From the NCBI GenBank assembly GCA_028583405.1, contig CM053256.1, positions 21,501,534 through 21,565,533 of the forward strand: a stretch of 64,000 nt of DNA, in the 5' to 3' direction. The stretch is from Pogonophryne albipinna. Its lineage: Eukaryota > Chordata > Actinopteri > Perciformes > Artedidraconidae. The notes beneath the pieces were generated by a model, which was given only the letters and a program-made list of their open reading frames with translations, was not told the DNA's origin and did not search any database. Shown here piece after piece: positions 1 to 16,034 of this stretch (positions are counted from its first letter, which is position 1; every line of letters starts with the position of its first letter). The position numbers and the translations under genes are program-made.

Positions 1-3000
1 GTGGTGGTGGGGGGGGTGCTTTATACACACACCTGCACCTCCCTCCTTCCCTCCACACTGTCCTGAAGAGAAGAGGGTGATGAAAGCTGTAAGGGCGGTG
101 ATCATTGGACAAAGATGGATGGATGGAGAGATAGATGGTTGAAACGGATAATTAGACTTTGATATTTATTTATTTATTAATTGACGTACAGCACCCCTCC
201 CCTTTTCTCATGAAGATGTTACACGTCATATTTTTTTCAACATTGCTGCGCCTAATTAGTTCGGACATTTTTGCTCGATTGCGGAAAACCAATGAGCCTC
301 TGGCATGGTCAGGATTACACTTCTAATTATTTTATTATTATCTTCTCTCTTTTTTTAAAGCTGACACAATCTTTGGGAATCAAATATGAAATACATTACA
401 AATGTCCCCTTTATTGGACATAAAGCATTACAACTAAATATATAGGCATTAGGCATCAATACTATATACACCCAACATGAATAGAAACTAAAAAGTGGCG
501 GCAACAAAAAAAGTTTATCCAATACAAAGTTTGGATTTGGTGCATTTCTCTGTTTTAATATCATTGTACTTTTTTACGTATCTAGTTTTGGGCAGTTGAT
601 TGAACAGAAATAGCCATTTCAAAATGCCACCCTGGACAATAAAAGACCAAATGATTAGGTAATCTAAGTTTTATGTTGCAAAAGTTGCAAATACTTTATT
701 TCTCTCTTTCAGACCTTAACATTGTGCCATTTCTAAGAAAACCTTAATGTTTAGCCTTGTTCTCAGTAATCTAGTAGAAATATGAGCTAATATTCACAGA
801 GCTAAAATGTAACACTGACACCCACCATGATCAGAGCGGATACACTTTGCCTTTCAATTAATTATTTACGAATGTAAACGTAAAACCTATTCTTTAATTT
901 AGTTGTATTAGTATACACTTTAATGTTTTACAGCTTGATCTGATAAGAGCAACCTACAAAATAAAAAGCGAGAAAAGGTGTTTGTGTCAGTTTGCATACA
1001 TTCACAAGCTTATGTCCATGCATCTTATTGTTGGCACTCTTATGAATATGTACAGCGGTTTGTTGGTGCTAATGAGCACATGTGCGCGTGTGTGTGTCAA
1101 TCTGTGGCCACAGCAGCCAGATTGAGCTGAGGCCTGGGTGCCATCTGAAGAAGAGGAGGAAGGTAGGCGTGGGGCTAGGAACAGGTGAAGGATGGGTGCT
1201 CTCGTAACCGCCGCTATCCCCCACTACCCTGCGTGGGTGTGCGGGTGGGGGCCACGGTGGCAGCCCGTCGGTGGGAGTGACACCTGTTCACCGCTGCTCA
1301 CCTCTTCATCATTACAGCTGCTCCGCTTACTTCGCCTTCCATCTCCGTGGATTTCCCTCCTCCACCTGAGCAGGCGGCGTGGAGGAGAAGCTCGTCATAG
1401 CAGGCCGGGGAGCATCGAGTTGGACCGGTCCAGATGTTTTTTTTAACACGCAGCGAGGGAGGAGGGTTTTGTCAGGACAAAAACTCAGACAATTACTGTA
1501 ACATCAGCAGATTGCCTCCGTGCCACTAAGGCTGCTGTTAAGTGAGATGATTGCTACAAGATGGTGTGTATAAGTCGAATGGCACGAGCCACGCACATCT
1601 TCCAAAACACAGGTGTACACAGACCTACAATGTGTTTTCTGTACATCCTGCTGTTTGAGAAACGGTAATTTCACCTTTTTTGTTAGTATGCTAATTATTC
1701 CAAACTTCAACATTAAGATTCAGTTTTAAAAGAGGAGTGCTAATATCCTATACTATACAGATGCTGAGAATAATGCAACTTTTTAAGGCATCTTTCAATC
1801 AAGTCCATGAATTCAGGAAATCAAACACACCACCAATATCAAACTGTTCTAACCTTTATGCCTCTGAAGCCTTTTACATAAGGAAAAAACTGTTACATCA
1901 TCATTTCAAGGCAAACACTCATTAAAGTTTTGTATCAAGCTAAATAGCTGGTAAACCATCACACAGCGTCCACTACGACCCTTGCATACAAATGCAAAGC
2001 AAGCCAGACAGTATTAAGAAATGCCTGTTTACAGGGATCGGTCTTGTTTAACCTGGTAACCCTCTCACAAGGTCCAGATAGGCCGAGTGAAGCCGCTGTC
2101 GGCCGCCACAGATGAGGGGTTAGCGCGAGGAACGGGCCTCGGTCAATAGGCTTAGAAGACCATCAGGGACTATTGATTGTGGCGGACAGTGAGGCCAGCT
2201 CTGCACTAATTGTTTCTTTACTAGCCTGTGGCAAAGACATCAGACACGGGCAGGGACTCATGAATCTTACATCTGTTTTGTTGCGAAAGCACCGGGAGTT
2301 AATAGCCTTTGATTACTGAGGGGTTTGTGTGTGAGCATGGTTGTGTAGGTGTGTGTGGCTCCGGACGCGGCACTTATAAGAACGTATTTATGCAAGACAG
2401 AATTGGGGGTGTAAAAAATGCTGGTAAGATTTGTTTTCTGAACATTTATGCTTTTGTTGGATTTTACTTCTGCTACAGAATTACTTTTTAACATGACAAT
2501 TTGGTAGTTAGCATACCATTACAGCCAATACCATCTGTAGTTTTGTATTTGCAGGATAACTTGAAAATGATTTGTTTTGTTCAGGGTATGAATAGTTGTA
2601 GTAATAGTAAGTAATAGTAGTGTGAATATAATGCAGTTATACCTCTATTAATGTTCTTATTGTGCAATGTCAATGTGTGCTTCGTTTTAGTTCTAGGGTT
2701 CGGTGTTACTAGGTATTTAATGTGGAACTTGTAGCATTTCAGAAATTAATGACTATATTACACTATATTAATTGTGATGCTTTGATATAATTGTTTTAAT
2801 ACTTCAAAAAAACATAGGTGTAAACATTGTAGGTTGATGAGAAAAGGAGTGGTGCCTGAACCACTGTAACTGTAATGACCTTGAATTAGCTCTTCACCTG
2901 AAATCCCCTTTTACACGTCAGTCTGAGTCACTTACATTAAATATAGCTCCCTATTTAATTGCTGTAGGAATCATTTCAGTGCAGCATTTACACAATGACA

Positions 3001-4970
3001 CAATTTCTGCTCACCCGAACACACCCCCTCCTTGACCCGTGCATCCAAGAACAGTTTTACTGGTTTACAGGCCATGCACTGTACTGGACTTATATCTGCT
3101 ATTCTAACCCCCGCTGCAGTGGCCAGGCTGAATGCAACGTGCATGCGGTTTGTTTATTGCATACAGCAGCAGAGTTTGTTTGTGGCCGGCTGTCAGAGCG
3201 GCCTTCCCATTGTGATGAAAGACACTTGGACCTTCCCATCCATTTCACATTTGCTCCAATCAATTATTCAACAGGACAGCCAATTAAAAATGAGGGAGAG
3301 CGGTCAGGGCCTCGCCCCCCGAAGGCCGCCACTAGACAACTCTCTCTGTGAATAATTGGTGCAATTAATTTAGCATTGAGCAATAAAGGACTTCTCACTC
3401 TCCCCTCCTGCTCTATCGCTCTGTCTCTCTCTCCCTGTGTGCTGCAGAAGCCCTCAACACACCAGTCATTACAGACACACATCACAACAACACACACACT
3501 GCAGCAGTAATAATAGTGGGAACATTCGCGACCTATTGTATAACACGCAGGGATGCAGGTGAGGCCATTGTTTTCAATTGGAATTTGCCCTCTTTTTAAT
3601 TGAACAATATCCATTTTAGAATGTAATAAATGAGTATGAATCAAAAAGCATTAAACAGACATTTTGGTTTTATTGGTGGATATTTGCTTTATAATGATCA
3701 CCAGCTGGAGGTTATGCTTTATCTAGCTTGTTATTTCCTACCGCTATATCACTTGAAATGTAGTCACACACTAAGGAAAACACAGCTGTGCCCTACGGGA
3801 CACCCACAAACATTCCAGGGTCGCAGCAGGAGAGAATCTAAACTAGGTTTCAGGAGCGTTGGTACGACCGTTAATGATTGCCATACAACGGAATTATTCC
3901 ATTTACTTGATTCTATAAATGTCTCCCTCCTATTGTCCCTTATCTGCAATTATGGTTAATTTGTTGCTGCCCTCGTGAGCTGGTAGCCTGTACACTCACA
4001 CACACACACTAATAAGAACACTCAGGAGGAGGGTAATAGTGACAGCTAAATTCTGCAACAGCTTTGATTTATTCAATCACAACCAAAGTATAACGACAGA
4101 CCAAAATCCTTCTTCTTATCCCCCCCCCCCTCTTTCCTGCTTTATCATTCTCTCTTTATTGATCAATCTCTAACTCCTACTATAACCCGACCCTCCCCTT
4201 CTTCTTACAACCCGCACCCCACCTCTTTTGATAGCTAGATTGACAGTGGAGTAATTTCACTGTCAGTGCTGACTGACGCATGGTAATGGAAAGACGTTTC
4301 AGAGCGGCATTACAACACAAAATAATTTGCAATTTACCGCTCATCAAAAGCGCCCTTACAAAAAAATAAAGAGAGCAAGGGAGGGATGGGTAAAGAGAAG
4401 GGAAAAGGGAGGAGATGAGGGGAAACACAACAGTGGATTTATGGCTTCAATTACTGATATTTCACATTTAGTTTAAAGCGACATGTTTTTGTAATATGAC
4501 AGGCTTCACTGGATTTGAAAACCTCTTCAGACCTCTCCACTCTCCTCTTCGTTTTTTTTTTTTTGCAACCCATTTCTCTTCTATCTTGCCATGGAGATAA
4601 TGAAAGGGCAAATCAAGGGGGTGGTGGGGGGGGGGGGGGTTGAGGAAGAGAGTGATAGCTGTGGCTCCTGAGCCTCTTTAGAGAACCAGAGAGGAAGGAA
4701 GACGAAGCCTGGAGCTTTGAAGTAGATGGATTTGACTGCAACTCACCCCATCATTCACTGGATGGGCCTCAATCTCTACCACACCTGTCAATGGCAGGAT
4801 TTACACCTCACTCATCACTGATGCACATACAGTACACTGCCCCATGACAGTCATTGGTGGATTTCAATGGTATGTTTGTACACCTCCCTCCCTACTGCTG
4901 GGGTTGGCAAAGTATTCATGTCTAATGAGAATAGGGGCTCTATTTTTGTTACCTCCTCCTATTTCCTTTT

Positions 4971-5002
4971 CTTGCATCTTTCTTGCATCTTTCTTGCATC
5001 TT
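4971..5002. repeat. Short 11-bp tandem repeat
   Basis: Three consecutive copies of CTTGCATCTTT lie here, followed by a degenerate fourth. It is a small minisatellite with no coding content. Confidence 0.8.
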
Positions 5003-7940
5003 CCCTTGCCATACACCGCATTTGGAGTTCAGTAAGGCAAGTCCAGAAGCAAACGGGCAATTTAAACATCAAGATTGACTGTGTTTTGCTTAGTGATGTT
5101 GACCTGGTCTGAAGCAGCGGGTGGAAACTGTGGTTTGTGCTATTTTTCAATAAAACTTAAATACAGTTTGGACCTTCCTAAATTCTCAGAAACCAAGTTT
5201 AAATGAATGTTTTCCTCGTCTCTTTCACTTTCATTATTATAACTTCCACCAGACATGCATCGAAATGTTAAAAAAAAGAAACAAATGTAAAACAATTATG
5301 GAAATTCTGTCAGGAAGACAGAATAATGTATTTTTTAGGGTCTTACAAGCAGAAGAAGAACAAGCTCACAAACCTCTCTCTCCATTATTCCCATGAATTA
5401 TGTCTGTATCCTTATCCAACAACTGTCTCTAAATTCCTTCCTTAAGCAACACTTTTTTTAATGCAGTAGACCTGTCATCATGAACACATTTTTTAAAGTT
5501 GTTGGTTTCTGTTCGTGGTGGGAACAGGAACATTTGCAATTTAGAATATAGATTGTAAACAGGATCCTGACAGGATGTCTTTGTATGTTAGCAAAGCCAA
5601 ATCTAACTGAACGTAAACTTCATAATGATTTAAGTTAGGGTTGGGTTCATTGTGGTTTTTAATTCAAGTGGGCCCAGAAAACACTGTGAATCACATGCCC
5701 ATGTCAGAATATTGGAAACTCATCTAGCATGTTCAACATTGAAGGTTCCAGGCAAGTTCCATCTCAGTAGGAGTTCCTCCACACTGTCCTCTCCAAATTG
5801 TGAGCATGTTATGGTGAGGAATCTCTAGTATTAAAGGGATCCATGTGATAGGCCACGATTATTACCAGCCCCTAACATAGACCCAGCTATCTTTACCTAA
5901 CACAACAGATCAAACAGGAACTTTGACGTTAATACTTTCAAACTGGTTCTTTAGCCAACGGAACACCCAAACAAATACTTGGCAAACATGACTGTTATAA
6001 GTCTTTCATATAATTTAATAGCATTGCAAACCTGGAAAGTGATGCTTTGTACTCAGATGTTCAGGTCTTCAATGCAATGCTCCCCAGAATAGATTTCATT
6101 GTATCAACAGTAGTTTTTAGGTTCTGGATCAGTTGTTGTATTAGAGGAAAGTGGACTAGATGATATTAATAATTTAGTTAAAACCTTGGCTTGTAGATAT
6201 AAGTTTCATACATACCTGTCGAGAGACGATTGTTTGTGGCCCATTGTGAAAAAGTGTATTCATGACATTACTTTTTAATATATTATTTAAGATGTAGGAT
6301 ATTGATTTTGCTGCAAACCACTACCATATGTCACCAAAGTACATATAACAAATGTGCACTTCGCACAGTTTCTTTCCCAGCAGCCTCTGCTTTCACCTGC
6401 GTCCCCTTATGCTGAACTCATTCACATAAACAGCTACACGACTCACCTCCCACAGCGCTCTCCAGGCAACACTTACTCTGTGTGCACATGCACTTAGTAT
6501 GCGTTTGTTTATACTGTACTTACCCCACCTCACAACCTGCCCTCCACCCAGCTGTTAGCGGTGTCGCAGCGGAGATTGATAAGTTGATGCTAACAGCTCT
6601 TTGTTTGAGGAGCCTCCTGGAGTGAGAGGAAAACACCACCTGCTTGACACAGCAATATGAGAACACACACAAGCATGCCTCGTGTATACACATGTCACTC
6701 AGTTCAAGAGGGGTTAAAACACACTAACATGAGCCTATCATTTTGACAATATGATACTTTTTCCAACTATAAATGAATACATAACAACTTATTTTAGCAT
6801 TGACTTTTGATGATAATATAACTTTTAAATGTCATTTATTTATAAGACACTGTTGTGCTGGCTGTTGAAGACTGCCATATAATTTGTTAAAGGTCAAAGA
6901 CATTGAGAACTGTGATATAGTCAAATATACAACAGAGATGACAAATGATTGCTCATTAGACATTTTGTTTGTCAGACAGTACTCACAATTTATTTGAAAT
7001 ACACACTGTGCCTTATACAGCGATACTCTCTTAAATGTGTCTTCATTTAAAAAAAAAAACTAAAATAGTCAGCTCCAGATGCACTTTAAGAAGTGTTGTC
7101 ATGTTCAAATACTATAGATATCTTCCAAGTTCAGAAATGAATTAACTGGCTGTGTTTTAATAGTCTGGCACATGCCCAAATATGGAGAGATGGCACACAA
7201 AATAAAAAAGTTGGGATCATTTTCCAGAGCATCAGTACTGGCTTGACCTAAAAATCTAAAAGCAAAATGTAAGCCAATCAGGAGTTAAACACACCAAATA
7301 CCATCCACCAAGGGTTTGAATAGTGTCAATCATTGGACCAATAGCCTTTCTTTCATAATCTAATCATTACATTACTTTACAACATTCAAATGAAATGAAA
7401 AAAAGTAATACATTGTTTTATGTTCCTGAATTTTAAACTTGTTTCAGTTCTTTTGACAAAAGATTACTAACAAAATAAGAACTAATTTTGATTACAAACA
7501 AAAATGACTGGAAATCAGTTACATACTATAATTGTTACCTGTGCAGCATGGTGAATGAGGAGATGTTTAACTTACAGTATTATTGACAGCATTTAACCAT
7601 AACCTGACTAACAATTTAAACTAAAGCTTTAACTGACTCCACAATTTATATCTTTGATGCTTGACTATACATAAAGATACTAACGAAAATAAAGATGAGA
7701 TAATCACTCATAGCACCTACAATTGGAACGTCATCACCCATGTGTAAGCCTGACATTGCATTTTTTGTGAGACTTTGGATCATAAATATATTTGAAGCCC
7801 TTACTTTGGTTAAAGTATATTGCAGTTTGTGTAGGGTTTACCAACTTCCCCAGGGGAAATACAAATGACCCCTGTGGGAATAGGGTCATTTTATAGAAAA
7901 CCAGAAAAGTAGTTGCTCAAATAAACAAGGTGTGGTCCTA

Positions 7941-7967
7941 TGAGATGAGATGAGATGAGATGAGATG
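7941..7967. repeat. (TGAGA)n microsatellite
   Basis: About five uninterrupted TGAGA units are visible. Confidence 0.85.
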
Positions 7968-10900
7968 CTATGTGTTATCCCCAGTGGAGTGGTCTCTTTT
8001 TTTCTGCACTGCTCCAGGTCTTTAGAGAGCATTTTTACCTCAGCCCTCTGCTTCCAACGCCACATCGCAACAGACCTCACACACACACAGACACATAAAG
8101 ACATGGCCGCCTGTCACTCTGTGAGTCTTCACATGTGACGTTGCCAGCAGCTGTTACTGTATGTTCTGCATACTTTATAATAGTGCATGTGTCTGTGCAT
8201 ATTCAAGTGTGTGTATGTATGCGCATGTTGGTGCCATATGTCTTTTTCCCCAGATACAGCTTTATATCAGCTCTAGAAAGCAAAGGAACAGAGCCAAACG
8301 ACTAACACTGTAAACAGGCACACATGCCATTTGCACAAACAGTAACAGAAAAAAAAAACATATCTACCAATGAGGTTTTTAAAAAAAAAACGGGAAGAAA
8401 AAATAGGTTTTTATGCATGCATGTGTGATCCCATGTGGTTTTTCTACTTCTGGACCGTGACACTTTATCCGTCCTCCATTAGAATCCCTGAATCCAAACT
8501 TGTGGTATTCAATCATTTTGATTAAAAGCTGCAGTCTCTAACAGAAGTGTCGGGAGTGGAGCTGCACGGCGGCACGCCACGTTTGAGAATTCATATATTT
8601 TCATAAACTTTTAACAATGTCAATGAGACACGTCTTCAATCTTTGGCCACGCGACGGCGGGGCATTCAATCTTTCTTTAGCTTTACGACAGAAAATTTGA
8701 ATACAAGTGCAGTATTATTAATGTGACAGTTCATATGGAGGGCTTCATTGGGGGATTTGTGAGGTTTTCTATTAGTTTTGGAGACACTTGAAGCAGAGAG
8801 AGAAGGAAGGGGGAAGAGGCACGCTCTGTTAGGTCAAACACAGCTGGAGGGGCCTTCGCTGCTAGCAGTGACGTTAACATTTTAATTTTGCACGCCCAAT
8901 TAACAACACTAACTAACCAGGGACAATCATTTCTGCTGCGGCTTCAATGTTAAATAACCAAACACATTTATTATATCCAGTTGTAAGCTCTTATGTATTT
9001 ATCATTTTGTGTTGCACCCCCACACTTCTCAATTTTTTTCATTGAATTGCAGTCAAATCAATATCTCTCTAATTCTGATTTATTCAGCGACATACCTATC
9101 TCTGCTCTGTTTTAAGTGGTTGGTTGAGAGATATCTCAACATATTGTGCAATCGACAAGACTGATTGTTCTACTTGAGTGGGTCAATCTTACCTTAACTA
9201 ACTAATCCTATTACTATTACTTTTTTTGCATTAATCCTGATATCCAAATATATGTGAAAGTGGCTCACCAGTGGGTGATAGAAAGAGGATGACTTTGAGT
9301 GTTTCACATTCAGATTGATAGGAGGTTAAATTTAGCCAGATGCAGCACAGTGCATCTGATTGCCCTTGATGCCGTAAAGAGCGAACCCTTGCTAACATGG
9401 AATGGTTCGTCAATGCCAGATCAATGCGTACTTCTTAAATGAATGCACGCTGGCGTCATAATCCATAACATTGGGCTGGGTAGAGCAGCACAGCACTATA
9501 TTGAGTGTCTGTTGTCTTTGACACATCTTTGGTGTCATGGGTGGTGCCATCGAGGCGCCTGAGAAACAGGCCAGTCCTCATTCATATAGCTTTTATTACC
9601 ATTCTCTGGTTACCAACAATAATAATGCAGGGTATTTTATCAGCATTAACTTCACTGGTGTATATATCCATCTGTCAATATGACCATGCTCATATTTATT
9701 GGACATTGTTGCTTTGTGTGTGTGCATAGCTGTTTTTCTATTAAGGTTTTTTTATTTTTAAAACCTGATGTAATATTCATGTTACCAATATATATATATG
9801 TCCGTTGATTTGAAATTCTAGATGGTACATTAATTTACAAGTTTTCAGAACCTATCTTCGTGTCTTAACTAATGTATTGCTAGAAGCTATTTCCATTGTG
9901 CATGGCCCTGACGCCAATAACGTATCCATGCCAAGACTGGCATGGTTGGGTTGAATTCACTTAAATTAGGGTTAGGGTTAGCTAATCAAATTGTTATTTC
10001 AACTTAAAAGTCCACTTGCTTTTACTATAATGGATAGAAATGCAACTTGATTAGAATCGGTCTCATTTAGCACAAAATAAATACCTGTTTTCCCATTTGA
10101 ACCCTAATAAGGGTCATTGCTGTGGCCCCCAGCATTAGCAATGCTGATTTACTATCATCCGTGACTTAAAAGTTTCACCACTGTTCTCTGAATATGCACA
10201 CACACAGCACTTCCATCATCCTCAGTTCATACAGTATGTCTAATAACAGCGGGTCATCCTACATACATCTAATGTTAAACCAAACCAGGACCAGAAGTAA
10301 TAGAACTGTTCCAACCAGGACACATTTATGTTAAAAGTCCAGAATTATCCCCAAATATCCATGAAACCTCTGTGTTTATTTGTGTCTGCACCTGGGAATT
10401 TGAGTCTTGTTTTTCTTTGGTAGTGTGTTCTGTGCTTGTTCCAGTTAATTGCACAGTGTATTGCACACAGCCTGTGTAATGTTTTCTTTTTTGGTTGACT
10501 TGTGGACCCTCCCCTGCTCTGTGCTGAGTTTCTCTCAGCCTCTGCTGTGTATCGCCGGCCTGTTGTCAGGAGAATGGATGGACTCCGTCCCCCCTAGTGA
10601 AAACCTGGCCAGACACCGAGCGCTAGCCCACTGGATAACAGATAGACACAGACACCCCACATCCCTTTTGGGGATTTGATAGGGGACTCAGAGTCTGCCT
10701 GTGTGTGTTGTGTCTGTGCGTCCACATGTGTGTGTGTGTTCCAAGAGCGATCCCATGGTCGTTTGTAACCCTGGCACTCTCATAGCACCTGCTGCCCAAC
10801 CAAGGCAGCCTAGTAATGATGCAGACTGATGATGTTAATAAGAGGAGGTGCCCCCCTTGGCTACAGAGCTCAGGCTGGACACACATGCCCACTTATACAC

Positions 10901-13900
10901 ACACATACACAAACATACATGCACAAACAAAATGAACACTTAAGCATTTTGTTACATTCTGTAGTCACGGTTCATCAGCGCATGCATACAGTATATTACA
11001 TCCAGGAATCTTCAGGAAACCGAGGTGTTGTTCGAGGTGGGAGGTGACTGAGCTGAGAAACACTACTTCCTTATCAGTACAGGGATACAGAAATAATAAT
11101 GGAAATAGAAATGTGTTGGCGCGGGGCGGAAATCTTTCTGCTGGAAGGAAGAAAAAGGAAATTATCACACATAGTGATGTCTTCATGCATGTAGCAATAC
11201 TCTGTCTCTTTTTATTTAAGAGATAAACATCAGTAATTGGTGGTTGATGTACAGTTTCCGGGCTGCATTCGCTACAGGTACATATACAACCTCTTTTAAT
11301 CTGTGTGTGCGCGGCGGGTTTCGTGGATTCCAATGTTTGTTCTCGAGAGCTTAATCTCTTCTCTCCGTCATGATGGTTCTGTGTAGAAAAAAGATGGCTG
11401 GAGCTTATTCCAGGTTGGTAGTTACTTCCTCCCTCGGCAGTGTCTTCCGGAGGAATTGATGGAGTCGCTGTGTTTATTCCGGCAATGTCAGCACAGCACA
11501 CACACTTTCACTCTCTCTCCTTCTCTCACGAGGTAAACATATTTTGCAGAAAAGCTGACGGAGAGCTTGTTTTAACAACCTCAAGGTCAGCAAGTCAAAG
11601 CCTGCAGTCGCCACGCCAGCCTCCCCGCGTGTCGCCGGCCAGTGTGTGTGTGTGTGTGCACGTGTGTGTTGCAACAGTATGGCATCTCCGTGGCAGATTT
11701 ATACCTCACTGTGCACCTTCAATAATTCAATAACAGTGCCTGTGTCTCCTCCCCAGCTCTCAGTGTCATTATAGAACAGGGCTAAATGCCACCGGGCCTT
11801 CTCTCCGACAGTGTGTTTTCTACTGCAGAGCCACAGCACACACATTCCGGCGTGCTCCTCTGCTGCCCCACTTTCAGTCGGGCTCCCACAGCTTAGCAGG
11901 CTGTCTCCTGTTGCAAATGTTGCTCAAAAAGCTTGTCATGTTTCCAGCTCCAACCCGGTCATTTTAATTTCCTCTTCTACACGGACAATACTCCAGGACT
12001 GATTTGACCATCATGAGCATCTAAGTGAATCAGATCCGCTCTTCTTTCACCTCCTTCATGGCCTGTCCATGCCTCCTCTCCTCCCCGCTCTGCGAGGCTG
12101 TTTTAACCCCCCTGACCTGTCTCCTAGCCCTGCTTAGCTGAATTCTGGACATCCGTGACTCCTCCGGTATTACGGAGCTCCTTCAATCTCTCCCATCGAT
12201 CCAGCTCCCCCCTCTGTTGCTGTGTGCTTCAACCCCTCTCTGACCCGTCCTCGGCTGCCTCATAGTCCTGTCTAGTAATGTGCCCCCGTGCAATGCCCTC
12301 CCAGCGCGTGCTTGTACATGTGTGTGTTCGTGTGCGCGTGTGTTCTCTGCTGACCTGAGTGATGAGTGGTGACCCTCTGGCTGGCGCCTGGCGTCCTCCT
12401 CACTCCTATTGATTAGATCTGAGGTTTCATACAGTAGCCGCCTCACGTGACTCTGTCATTTACTGTCTCTCCTCTGTCTCCGACCTGTCTTACACACACA
12501 CTCACACACATTCATTCATCCAGTCATCTATGAAGCATCCATGTAAGCGATGAGTTTGTTCTTATCCACTCTAACAAATGAGATAGAGGTTAAAGCACCA
12601 GATTCTACATAGTGTGTATGCACACACACAGGCATCCGAGGAGAATGAGTTTAATTAAGAGACAACAGATGCAGCATGCTAACTGCTTGTATCGTTTAGC
12701 TTATAGCTAGAGAATGAATCAGCAGCGGAGTGAAGGATCAGAGAGAAAGCGAGGATACAGCTGTCGGTGTTAATGTACGTCTCAGGGTTTGATTTGATTT
12801 GATGGAGTGCGATCTTGCGAGTCTTTCATTTCTCAACGCGCCAGGTCGTTTCCTGCCCTCCCAGCCTTTGGTAAACAGCGTCCTCAGAAAAACCAGACCT
12901 TCATGTGTGTGCGCGCCTCCTCCACTCAGTCTTTGCCACAGTAATGCTCAGGTTAAGTGTAGTTGCAGGCTATTATACATCATTAGGGTAAGTAAGGCTC
13001 AGGCAGCGCGGCAAGAGAAATGGACTCTTTCAGATGCTTAATTCTTCACCGGCCGTGGCTGAAATAGGACCTGACGTCACTTACACACACACACACACAC
13101 ACATATAAATGCACGTATGCTGGAACAAACAGCTGCACGGAGCGGGCAGCTAGCCACTTATCCAGTCAGTCAGTCACAAATCACCCTGTCAATCAGGTGG
13201 TTTATAGAGGCTAAAGTCTCCTGATCGCCGCGAGTCAGTCAGTCCGGCCTGCCACTCTGCTCCCTCAGCGGAAATTGAAGCGTTCCTAATGGATAGATGT
13301 GAGAGTTTTATTGTGTTTTCACGTTTTATGATACATGTTAACGCCAGCCACACTGGACTTAGAGTGCGGTCATTTCCTCTTAACCATGTCCAATTAGAGT
13401 CAGGCTGGAACACAAGTTAGATGTTGGTCTTTCAATAAAACAAGAGATTAGGCGTGCAGTGTGATAGATGGGATGCAATTTATTCCTGTAATTAATGTGA
13501 GAGTGAGTCAAAATGAATAGCATGTTTTTTGTTTTTTATTTTACTTTGATGCAAACCATCGCAAAAAAAAAAGGGTTTACGCAGATTTTTAATCTTTTTT
13601 TAGTAATTGTTTTGCAATGAAATTGGCTTAAGTATTCAGCATTATCGGTTTGTGTATTAAACATCATAAAAGAAAGGTCAAGACACAAGTTGTATAACCG
13701 TTCATGCTTAGTTTCAGGCCATAGTCATGTAGAAAAAGGTAAACGTCCTCGGTTATCTCTCCTTTAGCTTGTTGTATACAGTAAACAGGGGCCACAGAGG
13801 TGTCCCCTGCCCAGAGGATGGACCTCCAGCTGGGCTTAAAGACAGAGGCCAGCCGGATGGCAGAGCCACACAAACATGGAGGTGATAGATGAAGGAAGCC

Positions 13901-14651
13901 AGGAAAAAGACTAATTGTTCTCATTACAGAACAAATAAAAATCAATAGCTTTCAAAGCAAGGGGGGAGGTGGTAGTGGTCTTGAAGGGCACTGTAGTTAT
14001 TGCATAGGAGTGGATTTTGTTGGAATTACAAGCGGTGGCGAAGGCGCAGTGGAACCGATCACATTTGAATGCTAATTCCGATAAAGGACAGTTAGATTAA
14101 TAGATGTGGCGGTCCAGCACTGGGCCTCCCCCCCCTTCCATGAAGCAGTGGGGGTGATAGAGATTGAAGTTTTAAATGCAATTAAACGAGAAAACACAAG
14201 GCAGAAAAAGGGAGAAATTTCACAAAAAAAATTCAAATTACAGCAGGAAATGTCATTACCAAGGGAACATATTTTACACAGGCAATTACGAGGTTAATAC
14301 ATCTTCAACATCCTCCCTTAAAGTCCTCATATATTTGTTCAGGAATCTTGTTCTTGTATTTTTGTTTAATTGGCTATGCAGAGGCTATGCAGAAGGTCTG
14401 CAAAGAACACACACACACATATACAGGCACTCAAATGCATAGATTGTTATACATTAATTCCCTTGAGGTTCAGTCTTATCTAAAACCACAACATAAATAA
14501 CCTTTACAAATGCTCTAACTTTTGCTTAAACCCTTTTCAGAAAAAAGTAGTCTAGTAGTCATCAGTATGTCCTCACAAGTGTAGCTAAATCAACTGCACA
14601 CACAGACAATATTGCAGCTCTGGTCTGGTTTCTCTCCGCCACAGACAACAG

Positions 14652-14943
<292 letters not shown>

Positions 14944-16034
14944 CTGCAGACTTAAAGAGCAGCTCTCACTCACTTGTTGACCTTTGGTTTGCTGTACATA
15001 CAAAGTGAGAGCATGGGAACAGTGCTCATACTGTATACACTTTTCATGTAAGGAGAATCAGCATCTAATCAATCACAAACTTTACAAAAAAGTTCACAAG
15101 CACTTTTAAAAACTTCTAAAGATGAATTTCAACAGAGAGAAATTCAGTAAAATCAAATAAATGTATTTTTTATAGATGTTTTAAATTGAATTTGTCGGAA
15201 AATTAGTTTTAATACGAGGTTTCAAATACTGAACTAGTCGGCCCTGTAACACGTCCATGCCAATCTCCTCAGACTTTCCTCCCTGTCAGGTTGTTTTCCT
15301 CTGATTTAGCCCGTCTCACAGCCGTAGGGACACCACACTGTATGATAGAAATTCAACAGTGAAGCAAATTGGCAGAGCCACAGAGGGCGGATCGACAGTG
15401 AGAAGACAAGCCGGTAAGGAGGCGGAGTGCAGAGGAGGCAGTGTGAAAGATAGAGCGAGATGGAGACGATGATGGAGGGAGGGAAAGAGAGAGGCTGCGC
15501 TGGTTTATATAACATCTCCACCATGGTCTTTGGCATGTATCAGGGGGCTGAGCCATCAATCACTCCATCTGTGTAAAATCACGAGCTGACTCCAATATTG
15601 CTAAATATTTATACTGTCACATACACACAGGCGTGCAGATGAAAAGAGTCATTCATTAGGGCCTTCTCAGGCCTGTCAGCCTGGAGATGGAGATTAGAGA
15701 AGCAACCTCCCACCGCTCCTGCCTCTCCTCTCGCCGAGCTCCTCAGCCCTATATATAGAGCCATCAGGACGATAAATATCTCCAGCATGCCTGTGTTAGG
15801 TAAATACCCAGTAAATATGGCAGGGAGGATCCAGGCTAAGCCAAACAGACCTGGGTGAACGTGAGTGTGTGTTGCATATAAGTGTGAGTCGCTGAACACA
15901 GAACAACAGGGTGTTGTCATTAAATCTATTGTATGGGTGTACTGTATGGATGATCAGGCTTTGATTTAGTAGGCATCAGTGATGTTTAAACAAAATAAAA
16001 ATAATGGCTGTTTCAGCAAGACAACAACCATTAA

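Noticed and set aside
2995..3644. Overlapping frames of 107-126 codons on both strands
   Set aside because: They overlap each other with no family resemblance; the block is better viewed as a possible non-coding conserved element.
10965..11501. 178-codon minus-strand frame
   Set aside because: No recognisable domain, low-complexity CA/GT content and no splice or promoter context; treated as a chance frame.
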